Shown: positions 48,001 through 59,407 of the stretch, piece after piece | Layout of the letters: each line of letters opens with the position of its first letter | Position numbering within the stretch: position 1 is the stretch's first letter | NCBI RefSeq assembly: GCF_000006565.2 | Contig: NC_031469.1 | Location: forward strand, 620,001 to 684,000 | Direction: 5' to 3' | DNA from: Toxoplasma gondii ME49 | Lineage: Eukaryota > Apicomplexa > Conoidasida > Eucoccidiorida > Sarcocystidae | Length of the DNA stretch: 64,000 bases | Program-made: the position numbers and the translations under genes | The notes under the pieces: generated by a model | Database searches by the model: none | The model's input: only the letters and a program-made list of their open reading frames with translations | What the model was told of the DNA's origin: nothing

Positions 48001-51000
48001 TCAGTAGTCGCGAGACGCCACAGTTTGCGCGGGAGGGGACCAGCCACCGCTTCGATGAAGAAGATGGGGGAAGAGTTTCAGAACACCATTCGATTTGGTC
48101 GGCCACATTGATGGCAGATGAGGCAAATCGTCCACACCGCGTCTCGGTTTTCAGTGCAGATTTGCGGTTTCGAACGCGAGGGAGAAACAGCTGACACAGA
48201 GAGCGCGGAATGGCTCTTTCCGGCAAAAGGACGCGGGAGGCCGAGAGGAGCCTCCTGCCGACGACAGACAAGAGGACAACACACCTCCGAGTTGCGGTCC
48301 CCGGGAGGCAAAAGGACAAGACAGCTGGGTGCCAAGGACGAACAGACAGGAGGCAAAAACGCAAAGCCTTCCTCGAACATGGCGCGAACACCCTGCCGAG
48401 ACGCAAAAGGGAGAGGAGACGGAGGAGCAGCTGAAAAAAAATGCAAAGGAGCAAACACAAAACGGCGCGGCCAGCGAGGAGAAAAACGAGGAGAAGTTGG
48501 AGAAAAGAGGGCCGCAGGAATGGGCGAGAACAGATGGAAAAGAAACCACGGAACGCCTGTCTCGTCAGAAGACCTGCTCGGACGCCGAGGATCCCTCGCA
48601 ACGTTGTTTAACATAAAAAACGTCGCCTACCTACAGAAGCCAATTGCGAGTAGGGGGGAATGTAACAGAGGTCAACAAGAGGTCCTGGAAGCGAAAGAAA
48701 TACGGACAAAGGCGAAGTTAGGAGAGAAAGGGATGAGAAGAGCAGGACGAAGCAGCGTGCGAGGGAGACGGAAACGCGTCAAGAAGAACTGTGGAGGGAG
48801 AGGACGCAAGAAGCGAGGACTCAACCGGAAGTAAAGGAGAACGATGAGCGGCAGAGGAAACGAATCGGTAATAGCGAATCAAGCAAAAATTGGGAGAGAG
48901 GAAAAACCAAGCAGGCAGAGTAGATCAGAGCGAAAACACAAAAACAGCTGAGAAGATGAGCAACAAGAAGAAAGCAAAACAGACTGAAAAGATGAGCGAT
49001 GAGGAGAAAGAAAAGGAAACCTGGTTTCTCTGATCACCTGATATTGTCCTCACCAGAGGGGACAGAAACTGTGAAGTCTAAAGATCCCTGAAGAGCGCAT
49101 GCAAAGAAAAAAGGAGTTCTCTTGAGAACAATAAGGTAGGAAAACGCCTGCGTCAGCCGAAGACGCGACCGAAGAAACCAGCTACCGCGACAAGACAACA
49201 CAAGGAAAAGTCAACCCGTGAACAGAGAAGAAAGGAGACACTGCGACGCAGAGACAGAAGCGTTCAGAAAAGGAAACGCGTCTTACGTGATGGGGCTCGA
49301 CAACAGAAAATTGCTTCGCCTTATAGTAAAGACAAAAGAGTCGATCGATCTCCTCGACATACAACACCCTAAGAGAACAAGAAGGAAGCAAAGAGTTCGA
49401 GTCTCCGAGTGTTTCAGTCCGACAGAGCGCGACTCCACCAGAAGTGAAAAAGCAAAAAGGCTCCTCCGCAGCAGGACTGACAGCAGCGAACCACGAGAGC
49501 CTCCACATCTCTCCATACACACAGGTCTACAAACGAATGTGTGCTTATATCTTTTCCACCAGTCATTCAAATCTTCCCATATACATATACATATATATAT
49601 ATATATATATATGTGTCTGTACATCTGGAATCTACATACGTCCTGGCAAACATAGATATACAAGCCTATATACATATATATATATATATATGTATATATT
49701 TATATATATATATATATATACATATATTTATGTGTGTGAACTGCATGTATCGCTTTGAAAGCACTAAAAGCGCGCATTTCTGTGGGGAGAACGTGCGTTG
49801 AAGGTAAACCGGCAACCGCGTAAAGATGGTTGTATGCATCGAGAGAGGTAGGCGTCCGTTTCTTCATCTATCGAGGAGAACTCTTTTCAGCTGTGCATGC
49901 GGGATGGATAGACATATGGCAATTGCACGCAAGCCGATAGGCGAAGCAAAAGTCTTGTTTCTTTTGTCTGTCCAGATACTCACTTCTCAATGCGGTCATG
50001 GCTATTCGTTAGCGTTTTCGATCCTGCGAAGCGATACTAAAGCGAACAGAGGCGCAGGCCGAACCGAGGCAGGTGCAGCGTCCAAACAGCTGCTTCAGCG
50101 AGACGACACTGAGGAGAGAATCTTGCTGTTCATCCATACTCGTGAATCAGGTGTGAGGCTCTGGGCTGCATGCAGCGGTGTGGTGGAACGCAGGCGCTCC
50201 TGTGAGACACGGAGACCTAAGGACGCGCGTCTCTACGTAGCGAAAATGCCTCACGGGTACCTCCAAGTACAGAGGCGGTCCCCAGCATCGACTGGACAGC
50301 GCAGTGTCTGGGGATATGTTTTGTGAAGGCTGCACAAGGACGATGTGAGAGCAGGAGTCTAAAGGTGAGCAGAGTGACTGCAAGAAACGAGAGGACAAGC
50401 TGCTTCGCTGAGAGCGGGGAAGGGGAAACTCATGACGAAAAGAGATGAGCGGGGGGCCAGTTGACTCCCTCAGCACTGAACATCAGCAAAGAAAGTGGAG
50501 AGGCAAACTGGTGGAGTCACCTGCGCTGCGTCACTCGCGTTGGAGGAGCTGCAAAGCAGAAACAAAGGAAGCGACGGCGTTCCCAAGGCGACGAAGCTTG
50601 AGGAAAAGAGAGACAAAAAAGACAGAGAGAGAAAACACCACCCGAAGGCGCAGCAGACACGGAGAGAAGGAGGAGAAATGAACAAGACAGCATCAGAGGA
50701 AGAAAGCGGGGAACGCGGCGAAGAGAGGACAGTCAAAAGATGAGAGAAGCCGGCGACACAGAAGAAGATGAGGCGGCGTCGCAGGGAGACAGCAACGAAG
50801 CAGTTCCACTCAAGTCGAAGGCAGACGAATGGAGAAAACGCTGCGTTAGAACGAAGAAATCGACTCGACAATTGTGCAGTGCTTCGAGCTCTAGAACGCG
50901 CGGCAAAAGGCTCACGGGTGAGGGAAGCAGACAGGTGAAGAACGAGGAAGAAACAACAGGAAAACGTTATCGAGGTTTGCATTCGCCTTTTCGATGGCTC

Positions 51001-51526
51001 CTGCGTCAGTGCAGTCCAGTTCGTTCTGTCCAGAGGCAAGTTTCGCTATCTTTCTCTCAGGCCTGCATGCGTCTGGCAACGGGGAAGAGAAGCGAGAAGG
51101 AGGACAGAGTCGCAGGCCAACTGCCGAGGAAAAACGACTTCCCCACAAGTAACCAAACCAAGGTCGAGGCGCCCCTACCTGCCAGAGTGGTCGGCTCCTT
51201 GATCGACAAGGGCATTTGCAAATGCCTGCACACGAAGAACGAAAGAGCGGAAACGCAGAGAAAGAAGCGAGAGAAAACAGAAACCGGAAGGAAACAGAAT
51301 GAGGCACCAAGGAGAGAGAGAAATCCAAAGAAACAAACCAAGACAGAACCACTCGGAAACTCGACTCCAACAAATGCCGGAACTAGTGAAAGAGAACCAA
51401 GCGTCACGCAATTCCTACGCACAACTTTCCTTCTCTCCACACTCATATATATATATATATATAGACATATATAGACATATATATATAGGCATATATAGAC
51501 ATATATAGACATATATATACATATAA

Positions 51527-51559
<33 letters not shown>

Positions 51560-54500
51560 GGTGCGTGTGCCTTCACATGCACACAGCAGAATTGAGGTGA
51601 GTCTCCGAGTAAGGCAAGACTTGACGAAAAGAGAGAAGATGCGAGAGATGACAAGGTGAGCGCAGCTGTTTCCAGGTTGGCTCAGATTTCGCTTTGCTTG
51701 TAAGAAATGTTTCGAGTTTATACTTTGTCTTCTCCCTCTTCTCGCCAGGTGCGTCTGTTAGACCGTTTCGGCGCAGTGCTGAGACTCGCAACCGAGAACC
51801 GCGATTTTTGATCGCGATTGCCAGGTCCTTCTCTCTCCTTTTGCGATCGGAAGTTCTTACTTCCCAAGAAATGACTCCTGCACCGCCGATGTCGATGGCC
51901 GAGAACGCGTCGATCAGCAGCGCTGTCATTTCTTCGTGACCTGCCAACAGAAGGACAAAGCGCAAGCGACGCAACGATGCGGAGGAACCTCCCAACGGAC
52001 GACGCTGGGAAGGCAAGACGCGAGATGAAGGATGCACAATCCTCCAGTCTGTCGCTCTTTTAAAGGAAACACCAGATCCAAGGAGACATCCACGAGACAG
52101 AGAGGGAGAAGAAAAGGAGATGAGAGAGAAGAGAGAAAGAGACAGAGAGAAAAGAGAGGGAGAGAGCGGTCGAGGGAGAGAGAAGCGTAGACGTATCGGA
52201 GGCGAAGCAATTCATGAGTGTCTTCAAAGGCGCGTTTTCGACGCTTTCTCGTTTCGTCTCCTTCTGTCGTCTTTCCCTCTTCGTGGACGACTGCGCGACA
52301 AAGAGGAAGGCGCAGAAGAATGTCTGTTGGTTTTTTCTCGATCCATGGCAAGGCGCAAGTCCATTTGAAGCTCTTCGTTCCGTTTTTAACGTCTTGCGGA
52401 CGCCGCGTCTTCACTTTTCGTCCTTTCTGTTTCCTCTCACGCCTCCAGCTCTCCAGTCTCGCCGGTTTTCAATGGCTGGAACTGCAGAGACGGTCGCGCA
52501 CACTAGTACGCAAATCTTTGCGTTTTTTTTTTAACTTCCGTCCTCAGGTCGACTTCATGTACCACCCTTCTCTGGTTCTTTCTTTGCGGCGTCCGTCTCT
52601 CCGACAGAACTTGCGTTCCGAGGAGCGACAGACCTTTCCGCTGCTCTCGCTAGAAGGCGAGGAGAAACGCAACTCACGCGCGCTTCGCTCTTTCAACCAA
52701 GACGGCATTCGCTTGAGCCTCTTCTCGCTGGCGACGTCGCCTTCCGCGCTCTCGGTTGTGAGGAGTTGAGAAAGGTACGAGAAAACGTCGTGGTCTCCTC
52801 TCGCCGCCGGAGGACTCGACGCGACCTGCGCCTTAGTTGATTTCTCCGATGAACTGGCCGGATCCTACAGGACGCGCGGGAAAAACGAGTGCATGCGCTA
52901 AACGTGGAAGGCGTTTGATACCTTGCAGACAAGGGCATCGCTCCACACTGGCAAAGAACGAACTGGCGAAGCTCGACGTTCTCTCCAGACGCTGGACTCG
53001 CTTTCAGACCCGCTCTCCTCTCCTGCTGCGAGGCTTCACCGGACTCGCTTTGCACAGTTGAGGGAACGCCGGGCAGAACTGACGCGTTTCACAACGTCAA
53101 AAGAGAAAGAAGAGAAAAGATTTCCTCTTGCCTCGAGTCCACGATCGCCCTGTCGGCGAGGCAGCAGACAAAAACGCCTTTCTCCTCAAACGCAACTGGA
53201 CTCGAATAGGGGACTGTGGACTGCGGAGCCTCAACTGAACGCGCGAGTGAGACCTGCAAGTACTGAAAGTGCAAAGGGCAGTGCAACTACGAAGCCACAG
53301 AGAGAAACTCAACTGCAGTGTAAGATGCATGCTCCTGCTCGTCCTGCCTCAAATCCAGGAAAGGAAGAACAAACACACCAAGGCCTGCTCATGTTTCACT
53401 CTCTGTTTGTGTGTGCGTCGATCAGTCGGGTGGCTCGACGGTCGGGGAGAAGGACCGATGGAAATGCGCAAGGACGCTCCTCGAGCTCTTCGCCTCTGTC
53501 CGTCAACTTTTCGAAATGGCCAACGGTCAAAACGCCTCTCGCATATCGCGTTGTATAGACGCGAGTTTCCTGCCGATGTTTGAAACTCGCATTCGCGAGG
53601 AGTAGATCCAAACGTTTTGAGTGATCAAACCTCCTAAAGCGGCTCCCGCGGCTCTCAGGAGCCAGGTGGACTCACCTCCGAGTCGCCAACTGCGTCCGCA
53701 CAAGTTCCGCCAGGCTGACGCAGAGACACAAAGCCTCGACAACAAGAGAGGAAAACGAGGATGATAGAAAAGAGGAGCAGCAGGCAGACGACAAAGCGAG
53801 AGAGAAGGAAACCAGCCAGTGCAGGAGAGAGAACAGAAACGCGACGCACGGAGAGAAAATAGGAGAAAAGAAAGAACAGGGTGAGAGAACGAGGCAGAAG
53901 AGCAAACAGAAAAAACGCGTTACAAGAAGGAAAAGTGAATCGGGAAAAAGCAAAGATCCGAGAGCACCCCGGGCAGCATGAGGCAGATGGAAGAGTGAAG
54001 AGGAGAGAAGCGAGATGAGGTCGTTTTCTCTTCTGCAGACGTCGCTCGCGCTCTGTTGTCAAGACAGCCGCCAGACTCTGTCGCACTTGTTCCTTTTCTC
54101 TTGCTCACCGGCACCGTTTCGCTCCACCTCCACATATTTGTTGCAGGGAAACGAAGATACGAAACGCAGATTCCTTCGCGGCGCCGCATCCCGCCGGTTC
54201 TCTGCTTCCTTCGTTGCCTTGCGGCTTACGTCTTTCTTACGTACACCTCAGCTCGAGTGTGTGTGGCGAGCTCGGTGTCGAGTTTCGTACTTCTCTGTCG
54301 GAGCATCGCGACGCATGCGTCGAAGAGACGCGACAGTCGATAGGCGAAAAGGCGAAGTCCGCCAACGAAGCACCTTGACTGGGAGACGAAGCGGCGCCGG
54401 GGCGAGACAAGCGATGCGCGATTTCTCCTCGCTCAGAGGTCTCGTCGCCTCGAGGCCAGGCGTCCACGTGAGTCAAGAGAAGCTCGACGACCTGAGCAAC

Positions 54501-55160
54501 CGACAGGAGACGGCGGAGACGCGGAGTCTCGAGAGAACGAACCGGCGCGAAAGACGCGCGAGGCAGCGGCTGGCGTGGAGACGAAGGAGACGGAGACGCA
54601 AAACCGGACAGAGTGGAGACTCGAGAGAAAGAAGAAGAGGCGGGAGAAGTCGAGGGAGGCGAAGTGAGAACGGAAACGACCAAGCGGCGCAGAGGAAAAC
54701 GCAGCAAAAAACGACAACGAGAGAGGAGACACAGGAATAGAACGACGCGAATGAAGATACGCGAGGAGCCATGGCGAGGTAAGTATCTGGAAGGGCAAAG
54801 AGAGGCCTGAAAGACGCGAAGCCGGGAAGGCGCCGCACTCTCTCTGTGGTGCATGCAGAAGGTCCTGTGGCGGAGAGCGAGGCGAACGTCACAGGCTTAG
54901 GAATTGAAACGAGGAACAAAAGATCGTGGAGAGAAACCTGACACAGCATCCGCCGACCAGGAAGCCCCCGCGTTCGATGCAGGCAGGCGACAAAGAATCG
55001 AGAGACACAAGGCGAGAAATGAGAGAAAAGCGAGATGCCAAACGCCTACTTCGTCGACAGAAACGCGGTTGTCGGCAGCGTAAAAGGCCTCTTGAATATC
55101 TTCCAGTTGCGAGAGGTCAATGCTCTTCAATACATTTTCAACGACCTTTTGTCTGTCCAT
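33541..55160 (-). CDS. Large EF-hand + WD40-repeat protein (WDR49/WDR64-like domain order), at least 22 exons
   Basis: The start is AAAATGG at 55160. Exons with matched phase: 55160-55050, 53734-53676, 52980-52922, 51940-51861, 51225-51179, 49476-49287; 48630-48574 (tentative); 47799-47682, 47593-?; 46906-46800, 46347-46184, 45911-45728, 44694-44640, 44037-43854, 41878-41634, 40812-40568, 39343-38556, 38428-38272, 37857-37081, 35808-35282, 34542-33912 and 33608-33541. The N-terminus has EF-hand-like helix-loop-helix segments ([35 protein letters not shown] joined to AFANALVDQ). WD40 blades follow: [51 protein letters not shown] and [10 protein letters not shown]. Exons at 38.6-39.3 and 37.1-37.9 carry long charged insertions between blades. 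EF-hand plus WD arrays of this kind are typical of WDR49/WDR64, which are cilium-associated in animals. A scaffold role, possibly cytoskeletal, is inferred. The first loop lacks a full set of Ca2+-ligand acids, so calcium binding is doubtful. Exons in 46.9-48.6 kb and the C-terminus after 35282 are incomplete or tentative. Confidence 0.72.
38272..39343 (-). other. WD-gene exons with a 260-codon charged insertion
   Basis: Part of the WD-repeat gene. The exon 39343-38556 begins with blade-like [13 protein letters not shown] and ends with [22 protein letters not shown] at an AAAAG|GTGAAG donor. In between is a Ser/Glu/Arg-rich linker. The next exon, 38428-38272, contains [19 protein letters not shown]. 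Phases 1 in, 0 and 1 out match the neighbours. The first exon is also present as an inverted copy after the assembly gap. Confidence 0.65.
39430..39475. repeat. TA microsatellite
   Basis: (ta)n with flanking tatg/tgta units to about 39520. The inverted copy appears at about 42295-42335. Confidence 0.95.
41196..41376. repeat. Long TA-rich satellite-like region
   Basis: About 180 bases of (ta)n with tatgta, tagatgta and gcatgta interruptions, in an intron of the WD-repeat gene. Confidence 0.95.
42225..42244. other. Assembly gap (20 N)
   Basis: A run of exactly 20 N. It lies in an intron of the WD-repeat gene, between the exons 44037-43854 and 41878-41634. Confidence 1.
42246..42953. repeat. 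Inverted copy of about 38814-39520
   Basis: The sequence right after the gap is the reverse complement of 39520 down to 38814, including the TA tract and most of the WD-gene exon 39343-38556. It is therefore in sense on the plus strand here and non-functional. It ends in gccgacg, shared with the start of the direct copy. It is most likely a chimeric contig end. Confidence 0.93.
42947..43367. repeat. Direct copy of 41804-42224
   Basis: 421 bases that repeat the sequence immediately left of the gap at a constant offset of 1,143 bases. They include the first 75 bases of the WD-gene exon 41878-41634. After 43367 the sequence becomes unique. The copy ends exactly where the left copy meets the N run, as expected for overlapping contig ends placed side by side. 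Confidence 0.93.
43534..43715. repeat. TA-rich tandem repeat, 36-bp period
   Basis: The unit aaatgaatatgtatatatac... starts at about 43588 and again at 43624, a period of 36 bases, with degenerate copies and (ta)n on both sides. Confidence 0.85.
44874..45097. repeat. Cluster of TA microsatellites
   Basis: (ta)n blocks at about 44875-44907, 44976-45035 and 45068-45095 in an intron of the WD-repeat gene. Confidence 0.93.
49578..49735. repeat. TA microsatellite cluster
   Basis: Two (ta)n blocks in the intron before the exon 49476-49287 of the WD-repeat gene. Confidence 0.93.
51440..51562. repeat. TA/ATAGACAT microsatellite
   Basis: (ta)n with repeated atatagacat units, intronic in the WD-repeat gene. 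Confidence 0.93.
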
Positions 55161-57650
55161 TTTAGCGAGTCGCTTGCGCGTTTCTGCAGCTGCATGCTCT
55201 CGCGGCGGAGGCCTCTGCAGCGACAACAGGAGATTGCGACAGCAGATACGCCGAAGGCACCGGCGGAAACGTCGAGCGCGCAAACACAAAAAACAGATGC
55301 CATTCTCCCTCTGTGTATGCACCGCAGTTTGTTCGAAAAGTCAGACACTCTGAGACGGAAAACTTCACACAGACAGACACACAGGCAGACAGAAGTAGAT
55401 AGGAAGGTAAGTAGACAGATGGATTTACACAGATGGATATAGATCGAGAGATACAGATAGAGAGATATAGCCAGGGACATAGATCCAGACGGATTGGTAC
55501 ACAGTGGAGATGCAAGCAGAGGTAGTGACGTGGAGAGAAGTAGAAGAGAGGTCGCGATTCACAGAGATATCTATCGGTAGACAGGGACGTCGATGCTACT
55601 GTTGTTGAATTCGATGTATATCCTTGCGTCTCGGCGGCTGCGTTTTTGCGTCTTGTCCGCGTACGGAGTTGTGAAGATCGAGAGTTTGGCAAAGAGGGCC
55701 GGTTTCCTTCTCTGAGGATCGGCGCGAGCGTCGTTGTCCATGGTGGAGAGAAGCGAGTCTCTGGAGAGGCAAGTGCGACGAGAACGAGATGACACTTTAG
55801 GCAAAGTGAAAAACATGGAAAAGGCGCGGGAGAAAGAAGACAGAGAAAAAGGGTTTTAAGGAGACTGGAGAAAGGCTTCGAAGAGAAAAAGCGAAGAAAA
55901 CACAAGAGGCAGTCGCAGGAAAAGAGAGTCTCTCGTCTGTGAGGTGCTCTCTCCTGTCTCTGCAGAGAGCAGCGACAAAGAGAGGAGAGAAAACACAGCG
56001 AGGGAAGCATAACAGGCAAGTCTGGGGAAGGAGCGAAAGACAGCGGGGAAGCGCAGGACAGAGAGGGGGAAGAACTCCTTCCGCGAGCGACTGGATCGCT
56101 TCTGAGGAGACATTCTACTTGGTTCAGAAACTCATCTAATTCGACTGGTTATGAGTTAGTTGGAGGCGAAAGAGTCACTTTTGGAAGTTGCGGGGGCGAT
56201 CAAGGAGCCAGCTGCCGAGGATGAGGACGACAGTGCCAACAAAGGAAGCACCGCGATGTGCAGAGCAAGAAGAAAGGGAAGACGTCACCGCATCAGAAAG
56301 GACGAACGTGGACACCGAAGAAAAAAGGAAGAAGATTACCAGAGAAATCAAGAAGGTTCCATGAGACGGATAGAAAGAGACTTACGGTGTCGAGCATGGG
56401 GAGGCTGGCGGAAGAGGAAGGGCGTCGAGACGAAGCATTTGAATGCTCCATGTTTCTGTGTTTTCAAGACGAAGAGTTTTCCGGATCGATCCGCCTCGAG
56501 TTCTTCGTTTTTCCTCTCCTTTCCATGTTTGTCCTCTCGTAAACAAGCGTCCGCTCTCCGTCGCTCCTCAGCGCGTCGCAAGAACGATCCCCGAGAGGAG
56601 ACAAGAGAGAAAAGCGGAGGAAGGGGGCTATCTTCTTGTGTTTCTTTAATCAGGGAACGTCTAGCTCTCTAGTTACGTATTTGCCAGTAAACGTGGTGTA
56701 ACTTTGAGGAGATGCAAAGGTCCAGGACGTAGAATCTTCTCGGAACCATTTCCAATCTTATATCTACATTTCGTCGAAGCAATGCGGAGAAGCCGCGAAG
56801 AAGAAAGAAGAAGCTCGGCGAACAAAGCAGATGACTCAGAGGACGCCCGAGAAAAAGTGCGACGAGGAAACGAGAAAGATCGAGGAGAGTGGAGGGGAAG
56901 AAGCCAAGAGGGAACAAGAAGGAAAGCCAGGGATGGAGATGGAGTCTCAGCTGAGGGAAACAGAGAACTCACGGAAGGATGGAATACCTGGCGACAAAAC
57001 AAAAGACGAAGCGCGCAACGCAGCGACACTCACCCACCGGTCTTGTCTTGTAGAAGAAGACAAGCGAGTCAGTGAGAGAGGGAGATCGAGGCTCGCAGAA
57101 GGACGAGAGAAGGGAGAGAGGGGAAGAAATCGAAGGAGAAATCGACCCTAAGGCAACCTTCCATTTCTTCGTTCTCCAGTCAACCAGTCAAAACTCAGAC
57201 AGTTCCAGAGAGAGACAGACTCGCGTGGAGGCGAGGCACAACCGGAGAGAACAGCGAGAAAACGACGCAAACGGCAGGTGTATTCACTCCCCAATTCAGC
57301 GCTCTCTTCATCGCGAATTCTGAAAAGATCGTTTGAGCTAAAACCAGATCTTTTCAGAGAAGATATTCCCCGATCCAACTCGAGTCGGCCTCCGTCTTGT
57401 CAAGCGGCGAACTGCACTTCTGCGCCGAGCACAGAAAAGAAGACCCTCTCTCTCTCTGCGCATGCGGCAGGAGAGCACACCGGCGCCGGAAGAGACTCCA
57501 AGTCGATGACGCCGGCAAAAGAAGTTCCTTTGAAAGGCGGTTTTTCTCTGTTTCGAGGAATCATGCGATTCCATTTCCCTCTTCGGCGTCTCTCTCTGCC
57601 TCCTAAGAAAATGTCGTCTCCGTTTTTTCACCCCCATTCCACCGGCAGAT
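55161..57650. other. Divergent spacer between two genes
   Basis: The region lies between the minus-strand WD-repeat gene and the plus-strand 222-aa protein gene. One minus frame (55741-55571, 56 codons) starts at ccaccATGG and reads MDNDARADPQRRKPALFAKL. It might be an alternative upstream exon of the WD-repeat gene, but no phase-matched acceptor was found. The plus frame 56160-56672 is charged and low-complexity. 55400-55480 is a gata/cagata-type repeat. Confidence 0.4.
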
Positions 57651-58085
57651 CTTGAGTCTGCTCTTGAGCTCTTCTCCGCGTCACTCTTTGTGTGTTTCGC
57701 ATCTCTCCTTCGTGTCTCGGATTTTTCTCCTTTCCACAGACCTTTTTCGTCACACCATTTCTCCAATCCTCCCTCGAGTCTTCAGTCTTTCTTCTCCTCT
57801 TTTCTTCCTCCCTCTCTGTCCAACTCCCTCCTCTTCACCGCCGTCTTTTTCAGCGTTTCTCTCGCAGCTTTCGCCCCCGTCGCCGCCTGTTTCTCTCTTC
57901 CTCAACCTCCCTTACTTGCTCTCTGTCTTCCCCCTCGAGTCTTCAGTCCATCTCCTCTCCTCTTTCTTCTCTTTCTTTTCTCCTCGTCTTTCTTCTCACT
58001 GTTCTTCCCTCTGTTGTTCTCCCCCGTGTCGCTCGTCTCTTTCTAATCATTTTTCTACGCGAGTTCCACTCCCCAGCGGGTCTAC
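57651..58085 (+). promoter_or_regulatory. Pyrimidine-rich promoter/leader
   Basis: A nearly pure T/C tract on the plus strand, running up to the ATG at 58086. It is the same arrangement as before the genes at 10546 and 24328. Confidence 0.5.
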
Positions 58086-58385
58086 ATGGCAGCCTTTCTT
58101 TTGCGTCTTCTGCGGTCTCTTGAAAAGTGGACAATTCTCCAAGACCAGGCCGGAGCCTCTGTGAACGAGGCTCTCAATCTCCTCGTTGACCGCCAGTGAG
58201 CTCTCTTTTCGTTGAGCACCTCAACTTCACTTCAAAGCATCTCACTGCCATCATTCCTTCACAGACGGAAACATGAAAATGCGTTCAGCAACACTCTCAA
58301 GACCTCCATCAGTCGCAGGACTACACTTTTTTCCTTGATCTATCTGTATATAGATATACGTATATATATATATATATATACATAT

Positions 58386-58429
<44 letters not shown>

Positions 58430-59373
58430 GTATAAATATGTATAAAAACATATATATATATATACATATATACATACATATATATATACGTATAAATATG
58501 TATAAAAACATATATATATATATATATATATACATATATATATGTCTGTTTACACGTATGTATATATCCATGTGTGTATGGAGAAAGATGTGTATGGATG
58601 AGTAAAGCGATGAATCCGCACCCGTCCGGTTTTCTTTGTACATCTTGCAAAATAGGTGCGTTTCTCTCAATGCCTGTGTGTAGAAAAAGAAATTTGTACA
58701 TCTCATAAATCACGATATACACACTTGTGGTTCTGTATCTATGCATATACATGCATATATATATATATATATATCCATACATATATTTCTATATGTAACT
58801 AGGTAGGTGAGTGTATACCCAACATTCAGCTGAGGTGTACGTACACGGTTTGCCACTTGCAGCTTCCGAGAGATATTTTTTTCGTCACGATTCGATTCGT
58901 TGTTTGCTTCCTTTGAAAGTAAATGCCAGTTTTCTCGTGCGTTTGCCTACTTTTGTCTGCGCCTATTCCCAGATTTCTGCTAGGAGACTTTCTCGTCACG
59001 CTGCAGACGGATGCGTCTGTAAGAACGCCCTCAATTTCTCTGGTGCATCTTCAGCGTTCTTCTTTGCGTCTCGTCCTTCTCGCCTTGTCTGTTTCGCCCA
59101 CCTGCCTTCTGCTGCCTCGTCAAACGATTTCTCCTTCTCCTCCATTCTTCAGTGTCATCTGCACGGGTGCATGCGCCGAAAACGCCATCCCTCATTAGAC
59201 CAGTGTCAAGTCTCTAATAAAGATGTAAATGATCGCAGATAAGGAAAGAACGAGTAGCCGACAACACCCACACCGGTATGCATGCAACGACAGGCATATA
59301 AATGGAATACATGCCTACGGAGTTAATAGACCGATCTGTACCTGCATAGATATACATAGATATTGATATATAC

Positions 59374-59407
<34 letters not shown>

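Noticed and set aside
52472..53558. A plus-strand two- to three-exon gene starting [11 protein letters not shown] and continuing through 52548-52775 and 52929-53558
   Set aside because: The frames join in phase, but the first intron would be only 42 bp, the product has no domain, and the region would overlap minus-strand exons of the WD-repeat gene that carry EF-hand-like sequence. Transcript strand would decide.
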